Shown: positions 24,801 through 33,400 of the stretch, piece by piece | Position numbering within the stretch: position 1 is the first letter of the stretch | Layout of the letters: each line of letters begins with the position of its first letter | Assembly (NCBI RefSeq): GCF_004027225.2 | Contig: NC_046358.1 | Location: 5,484,720-5,548,719, forward strand | Direction of reading: 5' to 3' | Length of the DNA: 64,000 nucleotides | Source: Strigops habroptila | Lineage: Eukaryota > Chordata > Aves > Psittaciformes > Psittacidae | Notes under the pieces: generated by a model | The model's database searches: none | What the model was told of the DNA's origin: nothing | What the model saw: the letters and a program-made list of their open reading frames with translations, nothing else | Position numbers and translations under genes: made by a program

Positions 24801-25217
24801 TACACGGTACAGAGTTCAGTATTTTACTCTATGCAAGCCAGGAAGGTGAAGGCATACGCAGTACACCCGAAGGTGCTGGGCACTGATATCCTCACTGGGG
24901 TCATTGCAGCAAGACATTTAGTTGCATTACTACAATAACAATCTCAGACTAAGCATTCTGAAATGTCCAGCTAATCTGTGCAGCTCAGTGGCAAGCTCAA
25001 GTATTCCTTTTCAGTGCCGGGTAGTACAGTGTAGACAGCTCAAAGTTTAATGAAGCTTATTTTAGTAATATTAAAACTCCTTGGAAGCATCAGATAAAAC
25101 CAGCTACTATAAAGCTTCCATATTTCACCTTCAGCACCAAGTCTCAATTTAAAATTAGCATCCTTTAATATCTGATATCTTTGTTTTTCTTTTTTCCATT
25201 CTCCAGCACCTCAGTAA
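780..25217 (+). CDS. MYBPC3: Cardiac myosin-binding protein C, 3' half (C5 insert to C10), 13 coding exons
   Basis: Thick-filament accessory protein of the cardiac sarcomere C-zone; its C-terminal domains anchor it to the myosin rod and titin. Thirteen exons join in frame into 584 residues plus TAA: 780-857, 2088-2247, 3630-3734, 7270-7458, 9485-9619, 11116-11283, 12339-12427, 17576-17771, 19633-19772, 20519-20678, 21235-21371, 23972-24158 and 25207-25217. Domain order is end of C5 (Ig), C6 and C7 (FN3), C8 (Ig), C9 (FN3), C10 (Ig), as in the known family. Diagnostic strings are [50 protein letters not shown] and [14 protein letters not shown], with a C-terminus of VRAPQ (human VRVPQ). The cardiac paralogue is chosen over MYBPC1/2 because of the extra exon at 780 in the C5 position and because MADD lies next to it in convergent orientation. 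C0-C4 and the promoter lie left of the window. Confidence 0.96.
858..2087 (+). other. MYBPC3 intron, no feature
   Basis: A 1.2-kb intron with a GTAAGT donor and a CACTGCCCACAG acceptor. A 137-codon open frame at 1441-1854 shows no codon bias or domain, and I treat it as chance. Confidence 0.75.
2088..2247 (+). CDS. MYBPC3: MYBPC3 exon: C-terminal half of Ig domain C5
   Basis: This exon is 160 nt, starting in phase 0 and ending after one base of the next codon (G|GTAAGT). It reads [19 protein letters not shown], then [34 protein letters not shown]. The E-DEGVY-V motif is the Ig I-set F-strand tyrosine corner. It follows the acidic insert exon in the cardiac protein. Confidence 0.95.
2903..3240 (-). 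mobile_element. CR1 LINE fragment, 3' end
   Basis: On the + strand it begins with ATCATAGAATCATAGA, then GGTTGGAAAGGACCT and GTTCCAACCCCCTGCCATGG. This is the reverse complement of the avian CR1 3' end, so the element is on the minus strand with its 3' terminus at 2903. The minus frame across 2989-3171 still reads [20 protein letters not shown] and [19 protein letters not shown], the decayed tail of CR1 ORF2. The copy is 5'-truncated at about 3240 and inserted in a MYBPC3 intron. Confidence 0.93.
3630..3734 (+). CDS. MYBPC3: MYBPC3 exon: N-terminal half of FN3 domain C6
   Basis: This exon is 105 nt, phase 1 to 1, with acceptor CACTTTCTGCAG and donor G|GTAAGA. With the carried G it reads [20 protein letters not shown], then [16 protein letters not shown]. 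Pro-rich entry, the strand B Trp and the 'PP-YDGG' turn are typical of a fibronectin type III fold. Confidence 0.95.
6096..6150. repeat. AT-rich simple repeat
   Basis: Runs of (AT)n such as GGATATATATATAT and GAGTATATATATGA within a MYBPC3 intron. Low complexity, with no evident function. Confidence 0.7.
6522..6655 (-). mobile_element. CR1 LINE fragment, 3' end
   Basis: Begins TTCATAGAATCACAAAATGG, then GGTTGGAAAGGACCTTAAAG and CACGGGCCGGGACACCTTCC on the + strand, the reverse complement of a CR1 3' end. About 130 bp remain. Confidence 0.9.
7270..7458 (+). CDS. MYBPC3: MYBPC3 exon: C-terminal half of FN3 domain C6
   Basis: This exon is 189 nt, phase 1 to 1 (TTTCCAG|...|GTGAGT). It reads [54 protein letters not shown] and [18 protein letters not shown] is the highly conserved MyBP-C C6 signature, with the FN3 tyrosine corner in YEMRVYAVN. 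Confidence 0.97.
8037..8288 (+). other. Open frame of 83 codons in MYBPC3 intron, unidentified
   Basis: ATG to TAA frame, hydrophilic and rich in Lys, Glu, Ser and Gly, starting [15 protein letters not shown] and ending [11 protein letters not shown] recognise no domain. There is no convincing acceptor on its left (ACAAATAG with no pyrimidine tract) and no donor inside. The 13-mer CAGTGAAGGGGTC occurs twice, 50 nt apart, but in different frames, which argues against a coding repeat. It may be a chance frame or a remnant of a retrocopied 3' exon. Confidence 0.2.
9485..9619 (+). CDS. MYBPC3: MYBPC3 exon: N-terminal half of FN3 domain C7
   Basis: This exon is 135 nt, phase 1 to 1, with acceptor TTCCTTATAG and donor T|GTAAGT. 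It reads [40 protein letters not shown] and YRKDA. The W-R-P-P-x-x-x-G-GGLDGY pattern is the FN3 B-C strand signature of C7. Confidence 0.96.
10035..10345 (+). mobile_element. Partial retroviral-type LTR (endogenous retrovirus fragment)
   Basis: Starts TGCTCTGGTTTCAGCTGGGA, then GAGTTAATTTTCTTCCTAG and, further on, GACCCAAACTAGCCAAAGGG and GATATTCCATACCA. These blocks match the start and U3 part of an LTR family I know as common in non-galliform bird genomes. Only the left portion of the LTR is present; there is no internal viral region and no second LTR. The family class (probably ERVL or ERVK) is from memory and uncertain. Confidence 0.75.
11116..11283 (+). CDS. MYBPC3: MYBPC3 exon: C-terminal half of FN3 domain C7
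   Basis: This exon is 168 nt, phase 1 to 1, with acceptor TGTACTTGCAG and donor C|GTGAGT. It reads [56 protein letters not shown]. The FRIKAVN-AG motif is the FN3 F-strand, and EPVTVQEIL is conserved at the C7-C8 junction. Confidence 0.96.
12339..12427 (+). CDS. MYBPC3: MYBPC3 exon: C7-C8 linker and start of Ig domain C8
   Basis: This exon is 89 nt and enters with one carried base (C|AG = Gln), ending in phase 0 (TTTTCAG|GTATGT). It reads [20 protein letters not shown], then [10 protein letters not shown]. The LPRHLRQT and PFQ strings match the human protein at the same positions. Confidence 0.95.
12483..12548 (-). mobile_element. Short CR1 LINE 3'-end remnant
   Basis: TTCATAGAACGGTTTGGGTT, then GGAAGGGACCTTAAAGGTCA and CCCCCCTGCCA on the + strand. 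About 65 bp, 56 nt downstream of a MYBPC3 donor. Confidence 0.85.
13930..14433 (+). mobile_element. LTR fragment interrupted by a CR1 insertion
   Basis: Left part TTCAGCTGGTTTTGGTAGGC and GAGTTAGTTTTCTTC, then a CR1 copy, then the same LTR resumes with GGGGCTATGTTTTGGATTCG and GCTGGAAACAGTGTTGATAA. It ends GTGCTTAGTTACAGCTGGGG and TTAAACCACAACA, the usual 3' end of this LTR family as I remember it. The portion between CTTCTCACCTCACCAGC and the terminal block is much shorter than in full copies, so there is also an internal deletion. It contains no viral genes. Confidence 0.75.
13974..14266 (-). mobile_element. CR1 LINE fragment nested in LTR
   Basis: CATAGAATCATAGACTAG, then GTTGGAAAGGACCTTAACAT and CATGGGCAGGGACACCTTCC, ending near GATGAAGAGTCCCTCCATGG on the + strand. 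The 5-mer CATAG flanks it on both sides (13973-13977 and 14264-14268), although the left one also overlaps the CR1 octamer end. Confidence 0.92.
14868..14882. repeat. Poly(A) run
   Basis: About 15 consecutive A in a MYBPC3 intron. Low complexity. Confidence 0.8.
17576..17771 (+). CDS. MYBPC3: MYBPC3 exon: main part of Ig domain C8
   Basis: This exon is 196 nt, phase 0 to 1, with acceptor TTTTTCTCTTCAG and donor G|GTAAGA. It reads [65 protein letters not shown]. The GKP-P-x-x-W-x-K-DG C-strand and H-SG-Y-V F-strand are I-set Ig hallmarks. Confidence 0.97.
17772..19632 (+). other. MYBPC3 intron with a small local duplication
   Basis: A 1.9-kb intron. Near its end a 25-nt unit beginning TCAGAAGAGTATTAAGAG occurs twice (about 19377-19406 and 19425-19452). 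Nothing else recognised. Confidence 0.6.
19633..19772 (+). CDS. MYBPC3: MYBPC3 exon: N-terminal half of FN3 domain C9
   Basis: This exon is 140 nt. It enters with one carried base (G|AC = Asp) and ends in phase 0 (ATG|GTAAGA). It reads [47 protein letters not shown]. The LEW-PPQD-GN and [12 protein letters not shown] strings are diagnostic of C9. Confidence 0.97.
20519..20678 (+). CDS. MYBPC3: MYBPC3 exon: C-terminal half of FN3 domain C9
   Basis: This exon is 160 nt, phase 0 to 1, with acceptor CTTGTTGCAG and donor G|GTAACA. It reads [70 protein letters not shown] is the conserved C9 core. Confidence 0.97.
21235..21371 (+). CDS. MYBPC3: MYBPC3 exon: C9-C10 linker and start of Ig domain C10
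   Basis: This exon is 137 nt, entering with one carried base and ending in phase 0 (CCCAAG|GTACAG). It reads [57 protein letters not shown] and the LSCAVRG Cys of the Ig B-strand match the family closely. Confidence 0.97.
22276..22312. repeat. (CCCCA)n followed by A22 tract
   Basis: ACCCCACCCCACCCCC followed by 22 A. No retroelement body is recognisable to its left, so it is a simple low-complexity tract. Confidence 0.85.
23206..23275. repeat. Imperfect palindrome with direct duplication
   Basis: ATGCAGAGATTCATCCTGCA, TGATGAATCTCATGCAGGAT, TCATGCAGAGATTGAATCCT, GCATGAATTC. The block ATGCAGAGATT occurs twice, and the ATCCTGCAT and ATGCAGGAT halves are inverted copies, allowing alternative hairpins. 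Confidence 0.6.
23972..24158 (+). CDS. MYBPC3: MYBPC3 exon: main part of Ig domain C10
   Basis: This exon is 187 nt, phase 0 to 1, with acceptor TGTGTTCTTCAG and donor G|GTAATC. It reads [81 protein letters not shown] and the Y-C-A-N F-strand mark C10, the main myosin-rod-binding domain. Confidence 0.98.
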
Positions 25218-25249
25218 AACTCTGAATGTCAATTCATCTGCAAGTCAAG
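25207..25249 (+). CDS. MYBPC3: MYBPC3 exon with last codons (A-P-Q-stop) and start of 3'UTR
   Basis: After the acceptor TTCCATTCTCCAG, the carried G plus CA CCT CAG TAA gives Ala-Pro-Gln-stop, matching the short C-terminal tail of the human protein (VPQ). Only 11 nt (25207-25217) are coding. A donor-like AAG|GTATGA at 25250 suggests the exon ends at 25249 and the 3'UTR is spliced. Confidence 0.9.
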
Positions 25250-25769
25250 GTATGAAACAAAATAATTCAACCAGATAAAGGAACAACAGCTGTTTGGTTA
25301 GAGATAAGATTGAACAGTCATTAGATATTCATTTTAGAGACTTCATGGAATTTTTATTATGTTGCCAGGGTGTGTGTGCTTGTTTTGATTTCTGATCTTT
25401 CAATAATCATACTAAGATCACACTCCCGTGAGGTAATTTATTTGGCTTCTTTTCCAGTCAGGATTTCATGGGTCTCAACATTTAATACACTGTGCCAGTG
25501 CAAAAATCTGTAAGAATAACAGAACACTTTGTTGACTTTTTTCCTTAACTCACTACAATCATTCCTTCTAGGAGACTGTTATCTATTAATATAGAGCTAA
25601 CTACTAGCAATAATCTGTGTGCATTATTTTAACCATGCAAGCAGACTTAAAATCACAATGCATTTAGAAGTGCAATGTACGTTTTAGACTTGAAGAAAAT
25701 TAAATAGCTGTAATCAACAATCAGGTAATGCATTTGACAATAAATCCTTGTCCCCATTCTCTGTCTCAG

Positions 25770-27030
25770 CATTGGAGTGGAACTTGAAGAGAACTGAAGA
25801 AATTAATGAAGGATAATTTCAATTACATTTAGGAGTCCTGCTCATCTTAAAAGTCATGTAATTAATAGATGTGTACTAAGGAGGTGGCAGTGTCTTGTAG
25901 TGTCCTGCTTAATCAGCATATTTTCAGACAGTATTTCCTCTTTCCATGCATCTGCTTTAGTTACATTGCCCCCATCTCCTTGTGAAGAAATTCAGGGAAA
26001 TCAAGATGAAACTTCCCCCCACCATTACAGACATGATATGTCTGAAAAACACCCAAATACTACAATTACATGCAAACCCAGTCCATTCCTAACGTCTGAA
26101 ATGAATGTAAGTTCCTTACTCCTACAGTTCACTCCATTTTTCTTCTGCTCAGAATTCTGACATTCTTCACACAAGACAAGTAGCTCAGAATAATGAAACA
26201 GTAACAAATTATTTGTAATATTTAATCACCTTTCACTATACTGATCTTTGCACAATAGGAAGCAATTTTCATTTCTACTGCTTTGACTGTCAGTGCTTGA
26301 AATACCCACTTCTCTGCTCCTGAGCAGATCTTTGCAGAACCACATCTGAAACACATAATTTGAGAATCTCTGGCTAAAGCTGCTTTTCTGTTTTATGTAG
26401 AGAATAGTTTCTTTGATACTTACTCACTGCTGGTTTTCTAGCTTTTTAAAAGACACCAGCATAGAATTACAGATATTAGATATGTCTGCAACCAATCATA
26501 GACACCATACTAACCTACAGAGGTAATTTTGTACATCAGATGAAACAGTGAAAGATGTAGTGAAGAAGATTATTTGCACATAAAATATTTCAAAACACAA
26601 AAAGATTGTGATGAATGCAGTAAACACTGTCATCAAATACTACTGAAGGCTCTTGAAAGTCTATAAATGGTATGGATGTATTTTTGCAGTTAATTCGGTC
26701 TAATCAAGACACCCAACAGTATTTCTGGCTTCTCACCTACTAGTTGGAATAGTACTTGGGGTGGGGTTTTTTTGCACCTGCAGTAGTATTCAGTAGTTTC
26801 TGGCTGGAAAGTACTTTTTCATGATCACAGTACAAGAGAAGGTGGGAAAATGAAATTAATCCAGGAAGCACTGTCTTTTGGAAGATCAACACAAAGAAAC
26901 TAAAGTAATACTATTCCCCTACCTCCAACTTGCCAGTTGAGACGGGGAAGTGTGTCTGACACAGCATGTTGCTTGTGCTAAACAAGCAAATACATCTTCA
27001 TAATAAAAACACTGATGATAATCAGCTATG
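25770..27030 (+). other. MYBPC3: Probable terminal noncoding exon and 3'UTR of MYBPC3
   Basis: The acceptor CCATTCTCTGTCTCAG ends at 25769 and would pair with the donor at 25250. The right end is not certain: the first plain AATAAA on the + strand is at 27002-27007, with an ATTAAA at 27046 and another AATAAA at 27719. The terminal exon could be much shorter if a variant signal is used. Confidence 0.45.
27002..27007 (+). terminator. Candidate polyadenylation signal for MYBPC3
   Basis: AATAAA followed by a T/G-containing stretch (GCTATGTATTTTGATTATTT). It is the first canonical hexamer after the terminal exon acceptor. Use is inferred only. Confidence 0.35.
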
Positions 27031-29454
27031 TATTTTGATTATTTTATTAAAGTATCAGAACAAAGAAGTGTACTCGGCTAAAACCAAAGTCAACTTATCC
27101 AAGGTTAACATCTGTTAATTGCAGATTGTTATTATTCAGCAAATAAATTTCGAAAATGGAAAATACACAAACAAGTTTACATTGGTTTGTACTTTCATTT
27201 TCTGAGCAACACTATCGTTTAAAAAATAAGGCACACGCCACATTCTGTATTATAAAGAACCTATGACCAGAAGGTAGTGGACCAAGAGGATCATCCCAAC
27301 ATCTGTGGGACAATGTGTATTGACAAGCAGAGACTGAACTGCAAGAGCTTAGATTACAAAGGACAGCTTACCCCAAGGAGAGCAGGTACTACATCAAGTA
27401 CATCCTTTAATCAGAAAAGTGTTTCATGAAGAGAGTAGACTTTCATGCCATAATAAGGTAAAATACTGAAAGAGTACAAAAATAAATTGAGAGTCACTAA
27501 GAAAATGGCATTTTCTGCACAATTATTGGCTATTCAGCATGAGTGCAATGTTTTGGGGGAAGGCAGTGCTTTCACAAGTGAACATTTGTTTCCTCTCTCA
27601 GCTGTGAAAAGCAGTATACTGCAAACTGATGCCCTCACTAGATGTTGGTCAAGCATTTCTTTCATGAAGTTTCATTGTTCAAATGGTCTTCAAATATCAA
27701 ATTCTAATATATATATAAAATAAATTTCCAGTACTCACAAATTTACTTACTGTTTTGAAGTCCTCAAACTAATGATAATCAAAGAAACACCTCCTCAAAA
27801 AACCCACAACTGGCTGAGATACTACTTCTGGAAACACTTCATGTATAATTCAATAATTGCCAATTAATTCTGTGTTAATAAATAAGTTACTTTCATCCTA
27901 ATCTGATTAAAACTACATAAACTGAGCAAACCTAGCTAAGAACAACAAGGCAGCTCTCAATTTTCCCCATCACGCCTGAAAGACTACTTGACAAAAGATG
28001 GTTTTAACTATCTTTTCCACAAAATTATTAACATAAGCCATAAAGTTAAAAAATTCTTATTTACTAATATTCTTTTAACATATTAAGTGCCTTACACAGC
28101 TGACAGCAACTACTTTCCAAACCAACAGCCCCACTGAAGTCCTTTAGTTTCCCTGAGACAAAAAACTTGCTGCTCAAGTAAAAGATGCTTCCATGTGAAA
28201 AGTATATATAACTTAAACAAACATAACCTCTTCAGGCCTACTATTGCTATCCAGTTAGATGTGAAATTGACTTTCACTTTGATGCTACCACAATTCCAAT
28301 GTAAAACCTATCAACTCAGCCTGCTTGCTGCCAGTTCAGTCTATGTGCAGTTCCTTCAGACAAAACACCACTAACTATATACCAGGAATAGAAATACTTA
28401 CATGCTTTGAATTAACATACATAAGACTTAGCTGAAGCACAAGGATGTTGCAAAGCATTCCTAAAGATGCTCATGAACCATGGAAATAGTCAAGCTGACC
28501 CAGTGGTTCACTTGAACTAAGATACCACTTGCAAGAAACATCAACTAACCTCAAAATATTGAGACAACAAATAACACTTCTGGTACTTCTACTAGCTCAG
28601 TTCTTTCAGTGTGGCATTGCCTGCTAGCCAAATAAACCCTCAGCTGACACTTTAGCCCAGGATAACACATATTTCACACCAAAGCATCAATTCTTTTGTG
28701 TTTCACCTGTATTTCAGCACTGCTGTGTAAATATTATAAGTAAACAATGTTTCCTTGCTCCCAACAATGGGAAGCTTCACTGACTGCTCTTTATAAAAGC
28801 CACGAGATGGAATTAAACTGTAAAATGGAAGCAAAGCTTACCAGAACTCCTCATTGCCTTTAGTTACTTGAGATTGCCTCAGTGCTCAAATCCCAACTGT
28901 TATTCTATGAGCAAAAGAATAATAGCAAAATGAGTTCATGGTTGATCAGTGCTTCACAAAATAACAATAAAAGAAAAAGTGTATGAAACCTGTAAGAAAA
29001 AACAAACAAAAAACCAAACAAAAAACCTATCAAAAGCCAAAGCACAATACACATTAAGAAAATACATTTTTTAATTGTAATTCTAAAATTGAGTCAACTT
29101 CTCAAAGATGAAAGATAGGTTCCTTCAAGCCTACATCAACTATTTTCTTACTTCATAACCTAACTGTAAAACACTACCCAAAACTTACTTAAAAAACTTA
29201 CTTAAAAGGCACAAAATTGAACTTCGCAGATGGTCACAGACTGAACTTCAAAACGGTGATGGGGACGTGATTGCCCTAAATACCAACACCTGAATTTTGG
29301 GTAGTGGCTGTAACAGGTATGTGAGGAGGATTTGAAATCCACCCTGCTCTAGGATCATGGGTGGGAGCTGACTGGGATACTTCATCACTACTGGCCAACT
29401 AATACAACACCCTCGTCCCATGTGTCAGCATCCCCATCTCCACGGCTGTTCTGG
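27031..29454. other. Intergenic, no feature
   Basis: A+T-rich sequence between the two convergent genes. An A-rich (CAAAA)-like tract lies near 28999-29030. No gene, RNA or mobile element recognised. Confidence 0.6.
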
Positions 29455-29805
29455 TTCTGCTCCTGGAGCAGGGATCTACGAAGAGGAGGGGACCGGAGCC
29501 CGGTGCCGGGGTCGGACCCGGGGACTCAGACCGACGCCCTGAGGTAAAGGCGAGCAAGGGCGCCCCCGCCTCAGGCGCGGCGCTTCCCGCCCAAGGGGGA
29601 CGCGGCCGTTGATGCGCTCGCGCGTCGCTTCAGCGCTGGGAGCTCCTCCATGGGCTCCACCGGCCGCTCCGGGCGCAGAGCTCGCTGCCGGGGCGGAAGG
29701 AGAGCACCTCAAACTGCAGCAGCAGCGCAGGGGGGGAAGGTAAAAAGTGCCGGGCCTCATCCTGTTCCTCCTCCAGCTTCAACTCGGGCTTAGGCAGAAT
29801 CTGCC
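29455..29805. other. G+C- and CpG-rich island with coding-like minus-strand reading
   Basis: A sharply bounded stretch of dense G+C and CpG in otherwise A+T-rich intergenic DNA. On the minus strand, from a splice-acceptor-like ACCTTTGGCAG (AG at 29801-29802), it reads ILPKPELKLEEEQDEARHFL, then PSPPALLLQFEVLSFRPGSE, until TGA at 29630-29632. A neighbouring frame reads EPMEELPALKRRASASTAAS, PLGGKRRA and a stop at 29571-29573. This pattern suggests a frameshifted coding remnant or an unannotated exon. On the + strand there are donor-like GAG|GTAAAG (29544) and AAG|GTAAAA. It could also be a CpG-island promoter. I do not recognise the protein. Confidence 0.5.
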
Positions 29806-30239
29806 AAAGGTGTGTGTGAATTCACTGATGGTCCCCCTTGGAGACAACCAGTTCTTCCCATTACAAAACAAGAAGTGGATCCGTTGGTGCTAAAGAAAGG
29901 AGTAACGCATATGGCCACACTGAAGTCACAACAGTGGCTGCGTTTGGTGGAGCTTCTCAGGTTGCAGCATATTCTGTTATCATAAATATGTGGCTGTTAG
30001 TTTAAAACTAACTGGCATATCCATGGTAACAGCTGCAGAGCAAACATGTTCATTGCTTCTTCCCTGAGCAATTAGATTTCTGACTGTTAATAAAAGTAAC
30101 CCTAGCATTTCATCCCAAGCTACTGGTTATAAAAAATGCACGTAGTATTTCATCCCAAACCACTGTAAACCCAGGTATATGCTCTAGTACTACAGCTACT
30201 CTTGCAGAAGGGATGACAATACTAAATACATTTTTATGA

Positions 30240-30461
30240 TGTCATGGAATGGTTTGGGTCGGAACTTAAAACTCATGCAGTTCCAACCCCCTGCCACGGG
30301 CAGGGACACCTTCCACTAGAGCAGGTTGCTCCAAGCCCCGTCCAACCTGGCCTTGAACACTGCCAGGGATGGGGCAGCCACAGCTCCTCTGGGCACGCTG
30401 TGCCAGCGCCTCAGCACCCTCACAGGGAGGAAGTTTTTCCTCATGTCTTATCTAAATCTAC
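30240..30461 (-). mobile_element. CR1 LINE fragment, 3' end
   Basis: TGTCATGGAATGGTTTGGGT, then GCCACGGGCAGGGACACCTT and GGCCTTGAACACTGCCAGGG, ending near GGAGGAAGTTTTTCCTCATG on the + strand. Intergenic CR1 copy with its 3' end on the left. Confidence 0.93.
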
Positions 30462-33400
30462 TATTGTTACAAAGGTTTTCAATGCAGGGCAAGACAGATA
30501 TTTAAGACAGATTCAGCACACCTCACCTGGAGGTTTCGTTCCTTCTAAGCAAGGATTATTGTGTTAGCTATTCCAAGGAAGTTCTACAATGCAATAGAAT
30601 GAATAAAAATACAGGAAAATACTAGTAGAGTTTTCTCCTTAATGTAGTCATACAGTGGTCATTCAAATGAGAGCAGCAAGGGAAAAGATACTGCTGGAAA
30701 TCAGAAAAGTCTTTTGTTGCTTTTATCACAGAATTGCTTTGAAATAAAATCATTGAATGTATTTAGAAGAGAGGCTGGCCACTAACCTATTGTCTTGGAG
30801 CAGGTTTAGAGCTACAAGCCATTCCTGTCTCCTTACGAATGAATTTTGTCTGAACAGTCTGATGAGATTAAAAATAGCCCCACTGATAACTTTCAAGTGC
30901 TTCCCAACAACAGAACTCTATTTTAGGGAAACAAAAGCTGTCATTGAGATATCCTTTACTGTCTTTGGGCAGGGTCCCTGCAGCAGTCTGCATAAGCAAC
31001 ACATCATAAAACAGGTTCAACTGGTGAAAGTTTAAAAGCAAGAGATAAGAACAGCTTTATTTATGAGGTCCTGATACAGAAAAAGATCATCTAGCATCTG
31101 GTTTCTGTGCCAGACAGAAATGTTGACAATAAGCAGCCCTGAAATCACAGTCATAGCTATGAACGGATTTCTGTCATAATTCTGTATTAGGATAAACTTT
31201 ACAAAAGACACATAATCCAAACCAGTGACTAATCCAATAAATATAAAATATCAGTATGTGAATATGTATGGAAGGTGATATAAGGTGGGAAAAAATGGTG
31301 TGTCCCCTTTTTCTTCTTCATCATGGATAATCATCTGAACTTGATTCTATATTTTGGTTTATTTAACAAACAAAGAATATCATACCTAGTTTTCATTGTT
31401 TTCCTTGGAAGTGTAAGTTGTGGGACCCAAATATAGGAACCCAGTGTGGATAAATGTAATTTAACCTTCAGTAACTTTGCATTTTCTTGGTATTTGTCAT
31501 AAAGCTAATGATTGCCCCAGTAATCCAGATCTATTCCAGGGAAGTATGATCATGAAAAGACTAACTACTAATGTAACTCTCAAATATAGTTTTGTTGTTT
31601 ACTGCTGGTTTTCATATACCAAACATAGGGAAAAAAATGGCGAAAAAAATGGCCAAAAAGCTTTTCTTCTGCTTTGTAGGTCAGTTCATGTATATGCTGC
31701 CTTAAAAAAACCCAAGTATAGTAGATTTTGATCATAGGAAAATCCTCAAAATTTCTACCTGGAAACAGGATTTATTCTTCCTCACTTGTATAAGGGGGGA
31801 TAACAGTGTTTACAAAGCATAATATTTCCTCTTACTCATTTTTGTTTCCTACAGCACTGAAAAAAATTTACAATTTAGAAAATTTTTTAGGCTACAAGTG
31901 TTTTAGACAAATTTGTTTGGTTTTGGTATGAGATTAAATGGTTAAGCCATTTCTAACAAGGAGGGTAAAGAAGAGCTGCTGCTGGGAGCTATCGCTAACA
32001 GCAGAACTAAGCCTGTTTCCTCTATAGCACTCTTCAGCACTTCACCAGAAACAATTATATTTAAATGCAAGGGAAGTAAGAGTGGAATGAGGCTGAGGCA
32101 ACAAAGAAGATAGATAACCAAGAGCTTGGCAAGAGCAGGAAAGAGGAAGATGACTATGACTGGAAGCTGGCTGAACAGGCTAAGGAAGAGCATAGGTCTG
32201 AACTGTTTGGGCAAAGAAGCTGGAAGATGATGATGGTCAGGTTGGTGAGAAGAACATATGAAAACAAATGAAAAACCTGAGGGAAACAGTTGGAAACATC
32301 TGATGACAAACTGATGTGCAGAACTGAGCCTGGCTGCCTGAAGAGAGTGTAGGCCAAGAAATTCTGAGGAAACAGCAAGGAATCCAAGCAGGGAGACAGG
32401 TAAAAAGGGAAGAAGAGAGCACTTTGATACCCAGAGCACTGTGGATAGACTGGCACTCACAGGAGTTAGTAAGAGAAACTGAAGAAGTAAAAAAGAGTGG
32501 AAGGATGAAAATACAGAACTAGAGTTTTCACATACTTGAAGGAAGCAACTGTTTATAGAGTTCTACTGGTGTTTTTCCTGCCACCGTTTGTTCCTTTTTA
32601 TGTACAGCTATTTTGGGAGAAGGGGATTTCTATTTCTATGTAAGTTCCTAAACCACGTTTATCACTATAGTAACTGCTGCAAATAAAAGCAGGACTGTTT
32701 GCCCCTGGCTGTTGTACATATGATTCTTTGTTGGACTGATCCTTTAAAACAAAATTAATGCTAGACTTTTCAAAACATTGTACACCCATAAACAGAAAAT
32801 GATTTTATAACTTAAAATTATACTAAGCACATGTAAACAGAAAATTGACTTATGATTTTAATCTTGGTGTAAACGTTGAGCTGATTTTTATCACATCTGG
32901 GTACAGAATCTGCCTGAAAGAGGTCCTCTCTAAATCTGGTTTGTACTCAACTGCACTCGAACCTCATTTGTCAGCAACATCAAACTTTTAAACCTTCAGA
33001 TACAGGAAAGATGGGTCACACACCTAATGCTATTTAGAGCATCATCACACACATTTCTGCTATTTTTTGTGAAACATCCACTCTGGGAATGGCTGTAGGA
33101 ACTCAGATCTGTTGCTCACACTGAACATCCTACAAGAGCATTAAAGGGTAGAATGAAGCCGTTGCTGCTAGCAGAAGCAAAATGATAACCCTCAGCTGTT
33201 TGGAAATGTCTTGTCCTTGTGAGAGCAGATACCTCTGGCAGAATTGTAACTTCTGGAAGAGCAGGAGGCTCTTTGGCATTGCCTTTTGTGTGGCAAGATC
33301 CTTTGCACAAAGCTGCTGCTTCTTGGTCCTAATTCCCACTTGTTTAGGAGCTGGGAGATGCCTTTTACTAAAATCTGGCTCATCTAAGACTTGGAGTTCC

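Noticed and set aside
31942..32460. 172-codon minus-strand open frame as a gene
   Set aside because: Hydrophobic low-information product with several overlapping open frames in the same block, explained by strand purine skew; no splice sites or recognised domain.
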